Positions 1-8,184 are shown, numbered from the stretch's first letter. The stretch: DNA of 40,102 nucleotides from an uncultured Clostridia bacterium (GCA_937981575.1 CALJNR010000022.1:1-40102), one strand, 5' to 3'. The notes: a model not told the origin generated them from the sequence alone. A program made the numbers and translations.

Positions 1-192
1 GGCATAGCAGAGTAGCCAAGTCTGGATCTGATAAACGCTGAAGGCATCTAAGCGTGAAGCAGACCTCAAGATAAGACTTCCCATTCCGAAAGGAAGTAAG
101 ACCCCTTAGAGACTATGAGGTTGATAGGTTGGAGCTGTAAGTGTAGTAATACATGTAGGTGACCAATACTAACGGTTCGAGGGTTTGACCTA
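1..192 (+). rRNA. 23S ribosomal RNA, 3' end only
   Basis: The first ~190 bases read as the conserved 3' end of bacterial 23S rRNA (helices 99-101 region), including the near-terminal stretch CTAACGGTTCGAGGGTTTGACC at about 168-190 (CTAA, then CGGTTCGAGG, then the closing TTTGACC). The 5' part lies outside the window. The exact mature end is uncertain by a few bases. Only 93 bases separate it from the first tRNA, too few for a 5S gene (about 117 nt), so 5S is not in its usual place downstream. Confidence 0.95.
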
Positions 193-285
193 AAAATAAT
201 AATAGGTTAAATATAAAGATTGTGTTTAGTTTTGTGAGTATAAATGTTGACATGAGTCACTACATTTGATATACTACTCATGCAT

Positions 286-357
286 TCCTCGATAGCTCAG
301 CGGCAGAGCATTCGGCTGTTAACCGAAGGGTCGTAGGTTCGAACCCTACTCGGGGAG
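286..357 (+). tRNA. tRNA-Asn (anticodon GTT)
   Basis: A full cloverleaf is visible. The acceptor arm TCCTCGA pairs with TCGGGGA, the anticodon arm TTCGG-CTGTTAA-CCGAA carries GTT, and the T arm is GTAGG-TTCGAAC-CCTAC. The discriminator base is G, and the 3' CCA is not encoded. First of a nine-tRNA run following the 23S gene. Confidence 0.95.
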
Positions 358-383
358 TTTAAGTTTCATCAATTGAAACAGAA

Positions 384-455
384 GGCCCATTGGTCAAGCG
401 GTCAAGACACCGCCCTTTCACGGCGGTAACAGGGGTTCGATTCCCCTATGGGTCA
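384..455 (+). tRNA. tRNA-Glu (anticodon TTC)
   Basis: The acceptor arm GGCCCAT pairs with ATGGGTC. The anticodon arm CCGCC-CTTTCAC-GGCGG carries TTC, and the T arm is AGGGG-TTCGATT-CCCCT. The discriminator is A and CCA is not encoded. Confidence 0.95.
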
Positions 456-477
456 TTGCTTAATGATTTAAGCAGAT

Positions 478-510
478 AGCAAACTAAATATGCCGACGTG
501 GCACAATTCA
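478..510 (+). pseudogene. broken copy of the tRNA-Thr 5' end and its upstream flank
   Basis: Bases 478-502 are identical to bases 573-597, which are the 5' flank and first 11 bases of the intact tRNA-Thr. Similarity continues with a few mismatches to about 508. The copy stops inside the D arm and has no anticodon or T arm, so it cannot make a tRNA. The following bases (511-570) contain a small hairpin (GGCAGAG-GTA-CTCTGCC) but no second cloverleaf that I can fold. It looks like the trace of a short duplication or an illegitimate recombination within the tRNA cluster. Confidence 0.75.
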
Positions 511-586
511 TATCGAGACCGCAGTTTGGTCGAGAGGCAGAGGTACTCTGCCAAGTGAGCCACTAAAGTATAAGCAAACTAAATAT

Positions 587-659
<73 letters not shown>

Positions 660-667
660 TTAGATGT

Positions 668-741
668 GGACCCTTAGCTCAGTTGGTTAGAGCATCCGGC
701 TCATAACCGGACGGTCCTGGGTTCGAGTCCCCGAGGGTCCA
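668..741 (+). tRNA. tRNA with CAT anticodon (elongator Met, or Ile2 read with lysidine)
   Basis: The acceptor arm GGACCCT pairs with AGGGTCC, the anticodon arm TCCGG-CTCATAA-CCGGA carries CAT, and the discriminator is A. It is not an initiator tRNA: the first acceptor pair is matched and the anticodon stem lacks the three G-C pairs. The T stem (CTGGG against CCCCG) has one mismatch. The acceptor and D arm resemble Bacillus tRNA-Ile2, whose CAT is modified by TilS, at least as much as elongator tRNA-Met, so the amino acid is left open. Confidence 0.85.
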
Positions 742-765
742 TCTAAATATATTTATTGATTTTAA

Positions 766-839
766 GGCCCAGTGGTACAGATGGTTAGTACGCCGCCCTG
801 TCACGGCGGAGGTCGAGGGTTCGAGCCCCTTCTGGGTCG
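766..839 (+). tRNA. tRNA-Asp (anticodon GTC)
   Basis: The acceptor arm GGCCCAG pairs with CTGGGTC. The anticodon arm CCGCC-CTGTCAC-GGCGG carries GTC, and the T-loop is TTCGAGC. The discriminator is G, as is usual for Asp, and CCA is not encoded. Confidence 0.95.
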
Positions 840-883
840 TTTTAGTAAATTTTATTCAACTTAATAGCATTTACTAAGAATTT

Positions 884-956
884 GGTCGCTTAGCTCAGCT
901 GGGAGAGCATCTGCCTTACAAGCAGAGGGTCATAGGTTCGAGCCCTATAGCGACCA
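884..956 (+). tRNA. tRNA-Val (anticodon TAC)
   Basis: The acceptor arm GGTCGCT pairs with AGCGACC. The anticodon arm TCTGC-CTTACAA-GCAGA carries TAC, and the T arm is ATAGG-TTCGAGC-CCTAT. The discriminator is A and CCA is not encoded. Confidence 0.95.
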
Positions 957-962
957 TGATAT

Positions 963-1048
963 GCCCGAGTGGCGGAACTGGCAGACGCACAGGACTTAAA
1001 ATCCTGCGGGACTTACCTCCCGTACCGGTTCGATTCCGGTCTCGGGCA
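963..1048 (+). tRNA. tRNA-Leu (anticodon TAA)
   Basis: At 86 nt, with a long variable arm (GCGGGACTTACCTCCCGT), this is a class II tRNA. The acceptor arm GCCCGAG pairs with CTCGGGC. The anticodon arm AGGAC-TTAAAAT-CCT carries TAA, and the discriminator is A. It starts only six bases after tRNA-Val. Confidence 0.95.
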
Positions 1049-1082
1049 TATTTTTTTGCTTTTTAAGAAGTGGTATTATTAT

Positions 1083-1156
<74 letters not shown>

Positions 1157-1204
1157 TTTCTTATTTTATAGTTAATATTTAATTGAATAAATGATTTATA
1201 TTAT

Positions 1205-1278
<74 letters not shown>

Positions 1279-1346
1279 TTTTTTTATTGCAAGAATTTAG
1301 GAGAATATAATTTGCGCAGGGCACACTTTCAATTTTCATAAAAAGA

Positions 1347-1375
1347 TTGACATTGAGATAAAATATGTATATTAT
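1347..1375 (+). promoter_or_regulatory. sigma-A promoter of the riboswitch-ATPase unit
   Basis: A perfect -35 box (TTGACA, 1347-1352) and a near-consensus -10 box (TATTAT, 1370-1375) are separated by exactly 17 bases. Transcription would start near 1382 and immediately enter the riboswitch at 1397. Confidence 0.85.
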
Positions 1376-1396
1376 ATAAATAATTAAATAACGTGC

Positions 1397-1486
1397 ATTA
1401 AAAGGGAGTAGTATAAAATATAGTATCAACATCGCGATTTTAAATCTGGTACTATATACCTAACAATAGGTTATGAGACTTTTAAT
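1397..1486 (+). promoter_or_regulatory. yybP-ykoY family riboswitch (Mn2+ sensor)
   Basis: The leader carries the recognisable parts of the yybP-ykoY aptamer. Stem P1 is an 8-bp perfect helix (1397-1404 with 1479-1486). It is followed by the conserved GGGAGTAG box (1403-1410), an ATAGTA/TACTAT helix enclosing the TCAAC-TCG-TCTGG element (1424-1455), a short hairpin ACCTA-ACAA-TAGGT, and the closing ATGAGACTTTT. In the known family, Mn2+ bridges the two loop elements and holds the two legs parallel. The 3' strand of P1 is also the 5' strand of the terminator at 1476-1531. Metal binding would therefore block the terminator and turn expression on, as expected for an exporter gene. Identification is by eye, without a covariance search. 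Confidence 0.85.
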
Positions 1487-1531
1487 ATAATCATAGAAAT
1501 TGTTTCTTTGGTTATATTAAAGGTCTTTTTT
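1476..1531 (+). terminator. riboswitch-controlled intrinsic terminator
   Basis: A 15-bp stem (1476-1490 with 1512-1526, one G-U pair) and a 21-base loop are followed by a run of T. The 5' arm overlaps the 3' strand of the riboswitch P1 helix, so the two structures exclude each other. It sits 51 bases ahead of the ATPase start codon. Confidence 0.85.
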
Positions 1532-1582
1532 ATTTATACTAATCCAGTAATGCACCTTTAAAAAACCTGAAAGGAAGTTGTT

Positions 1583-4195
1583 ATGGAGAAGTTTTTTAAT
1601 CTGTCAAAACAAGAAGTATTTACAGCGTTAAAGGGGGGAATAGAAGGACTAACCTCTGAAAAAGCAGAAGAAAGGCTTAAGCAGTATGGAGAAAATGTTC
1701 TGGCTGAAAAAAAGAAGAAGAATGTTTTTCAAGTATTTCTTGAGCAGTTTAAGGATTTGTTAGTCCTTATTTTAATAGGTGCAGCTATTATTTCTTTGGT
1801 ATCAGGAAATATTGAAAGTACGGCTGTAATCTTTGGAGTCATCTTGCTGAATGCCTTACTTGGCACATTCCAGCATTTCAAAGCTAAGCAGTCTTTAGAG
1901 AGTCTTAAAGCTCTAGCCGCACCTGCTGCAAAGGTACTTAGGGAGGGGAAAAAATCAGAAATACCGTCAAAAGATATTGTGCCAGGTGACATTGTTATAT
2001 TAGAAGCCGGAGATCTTGTTTCAGCTGATGGTCGTATAATTGAAAATTATTCACTTCAAGTTAACGAGAGCTCTTTAACTGGGGAGTCAGAAAGCGTAAA
2101 TAAAACGGATGATAAAATCGAAGAGGAAGAAGTGGCACTTGGTGACCAAAAAAATATGGTATTTTCTGGGTCACTTGTTACTTACGGAAGAGCGCTTGTG
2201 ATAGTAACAGCTACAGGCATGCAGACTGAACTTGGCAAGATTGCAAGTTTGATGAATGCAACGGAGGAAAAGAAAACACCGCTTCAAATAAGCTTAGATG
2301 AGTTTAGTAAAAAACTGGCTGTGATTATTCTGGCAATATGTACACTAATCTTTGTGTTAAGTATCTACAGGGAAATGCCTATTTTAGATTCACTAATGTT
2401 TGCAGTGGCTCTGGCTGTTGCAGCTATTCCCGAGGCACTTAGTTCTATTGTAACTATCGTACTTGCTTTAGGCACACAGAAAATGGCAAAAGAAAGTGCT
2501 ATTATGAAAGAGCTTAAAGCGGTTGAAAGTCTAGGCAGTGTATCTATTATCTGTTCAGATAAAACAGGGACATTAACTCAGAATAAAATGACAGTCAAAT
2601 CTTTATATATTAACGGACAAATACTTGAGGATAAACAATTGAACCTTAAACATAAGGTTGATGAATATATGATAAAGGCCTGTGTCCTTTGTAATGATTC
2701 AGTCACTCATGATCAAAAAGAAGTAGGAGACCCTACAGAGGTAGCCTTGGTTAATTTATCAGAAAAGTACGCTATAGATGAAATTGAAATGCGTGATGTG
2801 ATTAAGAGGTTAGGGGAAATTCCTTTTGATTCTGATAGAAAACTAATGAGCACCCTGCATAAAATAGATGGAAGGTTTGTTTTATTTACTAAAGGGGCAT
2901 GTGATGTACTATTTAATAGATTAAGCTTTATTCATACCCACGATGGTGTCAGAGAAATTATGCAGAAAGATTTAGAAGATGCAAGAATGGCTAATCAAAA
3001 TTTCTCAGAGAATGGGCTTAGGGTACTTGGTTTTGCTTATAAGATATTAGATCAGCGAAAAACACTAGAACTAGAAGATGAAAATAATTATATCTTCTTA
3101 GGACTTGTATCTATGATAGACCCTCCAAGGATTGAATCAAAAGATGCTGTTGCAGATTGTATCAAAGCAGGGATTAAGCCTGTAATGATTACAGGGGATC
3201 ATAAGGTTACGGCATCCAGTATAGCTAAGCAGATTGGTATACTTAAGGAAAAGGATAAGGCTCTAGAAGGGGTAGAACTGGATAAAATGACAGATGAGGA
3301 GCTGGATGAAAACTTAGAGAGTCTATCGGTTTATGCGAGGGTTTCTCCAGAGCATAAAATTAGAATTGTAGATGCTTGGCAACGAAAAGGCAAAATCGTA
3401 GCGATGACAGGGGACGGGGTTAATGATGCACCAGCACTTAAAAAGGCAGATATAGGCATAGCAATGGGGATTACGGGGACAGAAGTATCTAAAGATGCTG
3501 CATCAATGATTTTAACAGATGACAACTTTGCTACAATTATTAAAGCTGTAACAAACGGAAGAAATGTTTATAATAATATAAAGAATGCTATTCACTTTTT
3601 GTTATCTGGAAACACTGCAGGGATATTTGCAGTACTTTATACATCACTGCTTGGACTTCCTATACCCTTTGCGCCTGTACAGCTTTTATTTATTAATTTA
3701 GTAACTGATAGTCTGCCGGCTATAGCCATTGGAATAGAAAAATCAGATCAGGATCTTATTAAAAATAAGCCAAGGGATACTAATAAGTCAATACTAACAA
3801 AAACATTGCTTCAAACAATAGTAACAGAAGGATTAATCATTGCAATTTTCGCGCTGGCTGCTTTTTATATAGGACTCCAGGGCGGTGCAGCACCGCTAGC
3901 TGGTACGATGGCCTTTGCGACTTTATGTTTAGCAAGGCTGTTTCATGGGTTTAACTGCAGAAGTTCTAAATCCTTGTTTAAGTTAGGACTTTTTTCTAAT
4001 CCACATAGTGTTTTAGCTTTTATAGTAGGTATGCTCTTATTAAATGGTGTACTGTTTATACCAGGGCTTCAGCATCTCTTTGAAACAGCAACGCTAAATG
4101 GCCACCAAATTATTACAGTATATCTTTTAGCTGCTGGCCCCACTTTTATTATTCAAATGTTTAAGCTAATTAGAGAGAGAATACTAAAAAGCTGA
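1583..4195 (+). CDS. P2-type cation-transporting ATPase, probable Mn2+ (or Ca2+/Mn2+) exporter
   Basis: An 870-residue membrane pump of the Ca2+-ATPase-like P-type family, which uses ATP to move a divalent cation out of the cytoplasm. Visible elements in order are the N-terminal cation-ATPase domain, the actuator loop with TGES (166-169), TM4 with IPEAL (282-286), the phosphorylation motif DKTGT with aspartate 326, the nucleotide-binding domain, the hinge motif TGDGVNDAP (from 609) and TM6 with NLVTDSLP. Classic Ca2+ pumps have PEGLPA in TM4; here it is PEALSS, while the N and D of TM6 are kept. Start ATG 1583 follows AAAGGAAG. The Mn2+ riboswitch in its leader is the main evidence for manganese: YoaB of Lactococcus and MgtA of pneumococcus are P-type ATPases under the same riboswitch class. 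The metal is inferred, not proved. Confidence 0.9.
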   Translation: MEKFFNLSKQEVFTALKGGIEGLTSEKAEERLKQYGENVLAEKKKKNVFQVFLEQFKDLLVLILIGAAIISLVSGNIESTAVIFGVILLNALLGTFQHFKAKQSLESLKALAAPAAKVLREGKKSEIPSKDIVPGDIVILEAGDLVSADGRIIENYSLQVNESSLTGESESVNKTDDKIEEEEVALGDQKNMVFSGSLVTYGRALVIVTATGMQTELGKIASLMNATEEKKTPLQISLDEFSKKLAVIILAICTLIFVLSIYREMPILDSLMFAVALAVAAIPEALSSIVTIVLALGTQKMAKESAIMKELKAVESLGSVSIICSDKTGTLTQNKMTVKSLYINGQILEDKQLNLKHKVDEYMIKACVLCNDSVTHDQKEVGDPTEVALVNLSEKYAIDEIEMRDVIKRLGEIPFDSDRKLMSTLHKIDGRFVLFTKGACDVLFNRLSFIHTHDGVREIMQKDLEDARMANQNFSENGLRVLGFAYKILDQRKTLELEDENNYIFLGLVSMIDPPRIESKDAVADCIKAGIKPVMITGDHKVTASSIAKQIGILKEKDKALEGVELDKMTDEELDENLESLSVYARVSPEHKIRIVDAWQRKGKIVAMTGDGVNDAPALKKADIGIAMGITGTEVSKDAASMILTDDNFATIIKAVTNGRNVYNNIKNAIHFLLSGNTAGIFAVLYTSLLGLPIPFAPVQLLFINLVTDSLPAIAIGIEKSDQDLIKNKPRDTNKSILTKTLLQTIVTEGLIIAIFALAAFYIGLQGGAAPLAGTMAFATLCLARLFHGFNCRSSKSLFKLGLFSNPHSVLAFIVGMLLLNGVLFIPGLQHLFETATLNGHQIITVYLLAAGPTFIIQMFKLIRERILKS

Positions 4196-4284
4196 ATATA
4201 GTTAAGCTTACAAGACATATGAGACAAAACAATAAAATCAAAGTTAATTAAATATTTTTATTACAAAAGGGGAAACGGTGAAAT

Positions 4285-5406
4285 ATGTTATCAAGAGTGG
4301 AAGTGTGGTATGACAAAGCGGGAAAAATAATAATTCATTCATCTATATTTTTATTTATTGTTTATGTACTTTTTAATTATATGTTGGAAGTGGCAGCCCC
4401 TTTTATAGTTGCATGGGGACTGGCTTCTTTATTGAATCCAGCAGTAACCTGGCTTAAGAGAACTGCCAAAGTTCCAAGAGGATTGGGTACAGTGCTGAGT
4501 ATGCTGACAATACTAAGTTCAGTGTTTGGAGTCATAACGATACTCTTTAGGCAGCTGTGGCAGCAGATTGTTACATTTGCGGAAAACTTTCCTTATTATC
4601 AAAAACAGGTTATTTTAATGATTCCTATACTTGAAAAGCGACTGGAGCAGCTTCAAGATGCAGCACCTTTTCCAGAAACTTTATCAACTTTAGATGGTAT
4701 CCTTAATGAGCTGCTTAGCAGTGTTGGCAACTTTATTCAGACATTGATTGCTTGGGTATATGATATAGCTTCTAAGCTTCCAAATGTGATTATTTTCATT
4801 GTAGTTGTTCTAATAGGAACTTTCTTTATGACTAGAGACTATGAGATGATCAAATCTTTTGTAAAGGCTCAGGTGCCCCAAAAAACATCTGATAGACTGC
4901 GCATGCTTCAAGAAAGGCTGCTTGGAGCACTTGGTGGATATATCAGAACACAGCTTATCATGATGAGTATTGTTTTTATCATCTGCCTAGGCGGGTTATT
5001 AATTATCCATGCGCCATATGTTTTTCTTATTAGCCTGTGTATCGCAGTGTTTGATGCGCTCCCGGTATTTGGAAGCGGTGCTATTCTTATGCCATGGGCC
5101 ATTTACAGTATGATTATAGGAGACTACAGTACTGGAATGGGCCTTTTAACGATATATGGTATTATATTTTTAGCAAGACAAATGATAGAGCCTAGAATAC
5201 TATCTGGTCAGATAGGACTATATTCCCTAGTTACAATTATGGCTATGTATGCAGGGTACAAAGTTATTGGCGTACTGGGACTTATAATAGGGCCTATTAG
5301 TATTATTATCTTGTTGACCTTTCAAAAAACCGGAATGTTGCCATCATTTAAAAGTGTAGAAGAAGAACATTCAAAAGCCCATGAAAAGATATTTACTAGT
5401 AGTTAA
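4285..5406 (+). CDS. ytvI: sporulation integral membrane protein YtvI (AI-2E transporter family)
   Basis: A 373-residue polytopic membrane protein of the AI-2E/YdiK/PerM family. Hydrophobic segments lie near residues 15-45 and 70-95, with a cluster across about 150-360. The C-terminal half has the family pattern: a gated FGSGAILMPWAIY segment, then RQMIEPRILS, then a glycine-rich last pair of helices. Length and layout fit YtvI of spore formers, a membrane protein of the sporulation programme whose biochemical role is unsettled. The start is preceded by AAAAGGGG. It lies 89 bases after the ATPase and in the same direction, with no clear terminator between, so read-through is possible, but no functional link is evident. 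Confidence 0.8.
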   Translation: MLSRVEVWYDKAGKIIIHSSIFLFIVYVLFNYMLEVAAPFIVAWGLASLLNPAVTWLKRTAKVPRGLGTVLSMLTILSSVFGVITILFRQLWQQIVTFAENFPYYQKQVILMIPILEKRLEQLQDAAPFPETLSTLDGILNELLSSVGNFIQTLIAWVYDIASKLPNVIIFIVVVLIGTFFMTRDYEMIKSFVKAQVPQKTSDRLRMLQERLLGALGGYIRTQLIMMSIVFIICLGGLLIIHAPYVFLISLCIAVFDALPVFGSGAILMPWAIYSMIIGDYSTGMGLLTIYGIIFLARQMIEPRILSGQIGLYSLVTIMAMYAGYKVIGVLGLIIGPISIIILLTFQKTGMLPSFKSVEEEHSKAHEKIFTSS

Positions 5407-5450
5407 GGATACCCTATAATAAGGTTACAAATAACTGTCAGGAGATAAGT

Positions 5451-6143
5451 ATGAAGGCTATAAAAATAAGTTCGGTTTGGATTTGTATTATGGCATGTGC
5501 TATGTGCACAGCAGGCAGCATGTTTTATATATTACAGCGTTATATAGCCGTACCGTATTTCGTAACTGCGGGAACTAAAGTAATCTTTTTTGGCATTTTG
5601 CCCATGGCATATTTCAAATGGATAGAGCATAGACCTTTAAAAGAAATGCTTTATCTTAAGAGCAGAAAAAAGCAGCTTATTGAGGCGGGGCTTTTAGGGT
5701 TAGGGATTATGTTTATTATTCTTATGACTTATTTAGTCTTGCAGATGTATATAGATTTAGACTTAATCGCCGAAGAGCTTATGAAAGCCTCTAGTATCAA
5801 TCCGGCGACGTTTCCATTTATTGCACTTTACATTATATTTGGCAACTCGTTCTTAGAAGAATACTTTTTTAGGGGTTTTATCTTTTTAAATCTCTGTCAA
5901 AAAGGAAACAAAAAGCTGGCTTATATTTTTTCAGCTCTTCTTTTTGCCATTTATCATGTAACTATTTTTAAAAGCTGGTTCAGCCCTGTTATTATCATCC
6001 TTGCTTTAATAGGGCTTTTCATAGGAGGACTTATCTTTAATGCCATCAACATCAGGCAAAAGAGCATTATTAATTCGTGGATTATCCACATATTCGCAGA
6101 TGTTGCTATTATACTTATAGGTATCAAAATGTTTTATTTATAA
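5451..6143 (+). CDS. CPBP-family intramembrane glutamic-type protease (CAAX protease-like)
   Basis: A 230-residue membrane protein with the motifs of the CPBP (Abi, PF02517) family. These are EExxxR (glutamates 136 and 137, arginine 141), a histidine in FAIYH (169), and a C-terminal HxxxD (histidine 213, aspartate 217). In the family these residues sit inside the membrane and form the active site. Members process prenylated proteins, bacteriocin immunity factors or unknown substrates, and nothing nearby names a substrate here. The start follows AGGAGATAAGT. It is 44 bases behind ytvI and may share its transcript, which ends at the strong terminator overlapping this gene's stop. Confidence 0.85.
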   Translation: MKAIKISSVWICIMACAMCTAGSMFYILQRYIAVPYFVTAGTKVIFFGILPMAYFKWIEHRPLKEMLYLKSRKKQLIEAGLLGLGIMFIILMTYLVLQMYIDLDLIAEELMKASSINPATFPFIALYIIFGNSFLEEYFFRGFIFLNLCQKGNKKLAYIFSALLFAIYHVTIFKSWFSPVIIILALIGLFIGGLIFNAINIRQKSIINSWIIHIFADVAIILIGIKMFYL

Positions 6144-6188
6144 TCAAAAAACGCATCTTCCGAGACAGGAAGATGCGTTTTTTGATTA
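6141..6188. terminator. bidirectional intrinsic terminator between convergent genes
   Basis: A perfect 21-bp inverted repeat (6141-6161 with 6168-6188) has a 6-base GAGACA loop. A-runs and T-runs inside the stem give a U-tract on either strand. It serves the protease gene from the left, whose stop codon it overlaps, and the DUF6062 gene from the right. Confidence 0.92.
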
Positions 6189-6218
6189 TATTATATACCA
6201 GATTTATCTCTTTTCATA

Positions 6219-6980
6219 TTATTTTTCTTTAAAGGTTGGATCTTGGACATAAATCCCTGCCAGCTTCTGCACGCCGCGGGGAATAGCATCTTTTGAATTT
6301 TTCCAGTCTGCGTCACTGTTCTTATAATCGTATTTATCAATAAACCAAGAAATGTCGCCTTCGATGCGCTTGAGGTTTTCCTTCATTTTGCTAAATAACA
6401 TAGGATAAAACTCTTCTTTTTGTTTAGAAGACAGCTTAGTTTCTGCCATAGCCATGAGATCCCCAAAATGAGATACACAAAAACCTTTGCAGCTTGTAAA
6501 GAGTTTTTTAAAGTCTTCATTATGGGTTATAAGATGAAAGAAAGTACTCATATATCTTTCGAAATTTTTATTGATGCTGTCACAGATATAGCAGCTTTGA
6601 TCCTGCATCTTTGTCCAGCTGCTTAGCTGATTGAGTGAATCAGATGGGCTATTTTTTGTTTTAAACTTGGATAATAGACTTGACTTAGAGGGAGAAAAAG
6701 CTTCCAGCTGTTTTTCGAGCTCTTTTTGAAGCTTAACATAATGGGTATGAAGCATCAGTGCCATGCCAAGACGGTTGCCATATTCATACATTTTCTTATA
6801 GTGTTCTTTGCAAAAACCCATATGATCTGTGACTTCTCTGATATCATCTTCCATATAAGCGCAGCCTAGTATAAAAGAAATAGCATCTTGCTCAAGTTTG
6901 CGTTTGATAAAACAAAAGGGACATTCATCGTCTGCCTTAAATGCATCTGTTAAAGGGATCGTATAAATGGTATCTTTCAT
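6219..6980 (-). CDS. DUF6062 family protein with two CxxC...CxxH modules
   Basis: A 253-residue soluble protein of unknown function matching what I know of the clostridial DUF6062 family (opening MKDTIYTIP, then ECPFC, then YMEDDIR). Two similar cysteine modules are visible: C20-x2-C23 with C57-x2-H60, and C130-x2-C133 with C168-x2-H171. Each has the residues for a Cys3His metal site, so zinc binding is a reasonable guess but is not shown. I start it at 6980: the AAGGAG at 6988-6993 lies 7 bases upstream. A longer frame reaching 7034 has no such site. It stands alone on the minus strand and ends at the shared terminator. Confidence 0.8.
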   Translation of the reverse strand: MKDTIYTIPLTDAFKADDECPFCFIKRKLEQDAISFILGCAYMEDDIREVTDHMGFCKEHYKKMYEYGNRLGMALMLHTHYVKLQKELEKQLEAFSPSKSSLLSKFKTKNSPSDSLNQLSSWTKMQDQSCYICDSINKNFERYMSTFFHLITHNEDFKKLFTSCKGFCVSHFGDLMAMAETKLSSKQKEEFYPMLFSKMKENLKRIEGDISWFIDKYDYKNSDADWKNSKDAIPRGVQKLAGIYVQDPTFKEK

Positions 6981-7125
6981 AGAAATTCTCCTTAGGATCA
7001 TTTTATAAGATAAAAAAGTCCGCCTTGATAGCAAGGAATTAAACTTTTACATGCCCGTGTGTATGCGGACGCTTCTTGTATATTATAACATATAAAAGCT
7101 GAATAATGAAAATTTTTGTAAACAG

Positions 7126-7167
7126 TACGTATTAATCCTATTCAAAGAGGTTATTAATACGTATAAT
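7126..7167 (+). promoter_or_regulatory. inverted repeat over a possible promoter of the glycosylase gene
   Basis: An 11-base inverted repeat (TACGTATTAAT, 7126-7136, with ATTAATACGTA, 7153-7163) overlaps a TATAAT box at 7162-7167. A good -35 box is not visible. The position would suit a repressor operator or a short transcript-end hairpin. It could also act on the divergent minus-strand gene. Confidence 0.4.
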
Positions 7168-7209
7168 GGAAATAATAGCTAAGGAATGAATTGTAAAGGG
7201 CGTGTTAAC

Positions 7210-8088
7210 ATGAATAATGTGATAATGCTTAAGAATTTAGATCACTTTAATATCAGTCAAATATTAGAAAGCGGACAAGTTTTTCGGTTTCAAAAAATAA
7301 CTGACAGCAGCTATCTATTAAGTGCTAAGCAAAAACTCATCAAAATCGTTCAGCAGCCAGAAAGCAGTACGGCACTTATTTATAATGCTAATTTAAGTGA
7401 AGCTTGGGAAGTATGGAAAGATTATTTGGATCTTGAAACAGATTATGAGGGCATCACCACGAAGCTTAAGCAAAAAGATGAGTATTTATCTGAAGCAATA
7501 GATTTTGGCCAGGGGATACGCATCTTAAAACAGGATCCGTGGGAGATGCTTATATCTTTTATTTTGTCCCAAAACAAGGCTATACCCCATATTAAGCAAT
7601 GTATCAGCAATATTTCAGAACGCTTTGGATTTCCTATTGATGAGTATGACGCGGAAGGGAAAACTTATTATACCTTTCCGACGGCTAAAGAGCTGTCAAG
7701 AGCAACAGAAGAAGAACTAAGAAGCTGTAAAGTAGGCTTTAGAGCGCCTTATATCCTAGATGCCTGCCGGAAGATTCTAGGTGGAGAAGTCATCTTAAAT
7801 GATCTTTATGCCCTTTCAGCTGAGGAGGCTAAAGAAAAGCTGATGTTCATTAAAGGAGTCGGGCCTAAAATAGCCGATTGCATTTTGTTATTTGCTTATG
7901 CTAAAACAGAGGTATTTCCGACTGATGTATGGATTAAAAGAGTAGTTGAAGGGTTATACTTTAAAGGTCGGGAAATGAGACATCAGGATATACAGCAATT
8001 TGCAAAAGAGTATTTCGGGAATTTAGCCGGTTATGCCCAGCAATACCTGTTCTTTTATGGCAGAGAAAAGCAATTATTCAAGCATTAA
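7210..8088 (+). CDS. 8-oxoguanine DNA glycosylase/AP lyase, OGG1-like (HhH-GPD)
   Basis: A base-excision repair enzyme that removes 8-oxoguanine from DNA and cuts the abasic site. The N-terminal part has the OGG_N pattern (ILESGQVFRF), followed by an HhH-GPD domain with the hairpin KGVGPKIADC. The catalytic lysine is 220 and the catalytic aspartate is 239 (in PTDVW) on my numbering. These match Lys249 and Asp268 of human OGG1, so both activities should be present. No iron-sulfur cysteine cluster is seen at the C-terminus. I start at 7210 (292 residues) because AAAGGG lies 9 bases upstream. An ATG at 7186 is in frame but poorly placed for a ribosome binding site. Confidence 0.88.
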   Translation: MNNVIMLKNLDHFNISQILESGQVFRFQKITDSSYLLSAKQKLIKIVQQPESSTALIYNANLSEAWEVWKDYLDLETDYEGITTKLKQKDEYLSEAIDFGQGIRILKQDPWEMLISFILSQNKAIPHIKQCISNISERFGFPIDEYDAEGKTYYTFPTAKELSRATEEELRSCKVGFRAPYILDACRKILGGEVILNDLYALSAEEAKEKLMFIKGVGPKIADCILLFAYAKTEVFPTDVWIKRVVEGLYFKGREMRHQDIQQFAKEYFGNLAGYAQQYLFFYGREKQLFKH

Positions 8089-8184
8089 AAATTAAAAACA
8101 AGAGAAAAACTCCAAAATAAAAAGAAATTTAAAGAAAACAGATAAAAATGGATTAAAAAATAGTAAAAACGTAAAAAATACCAT

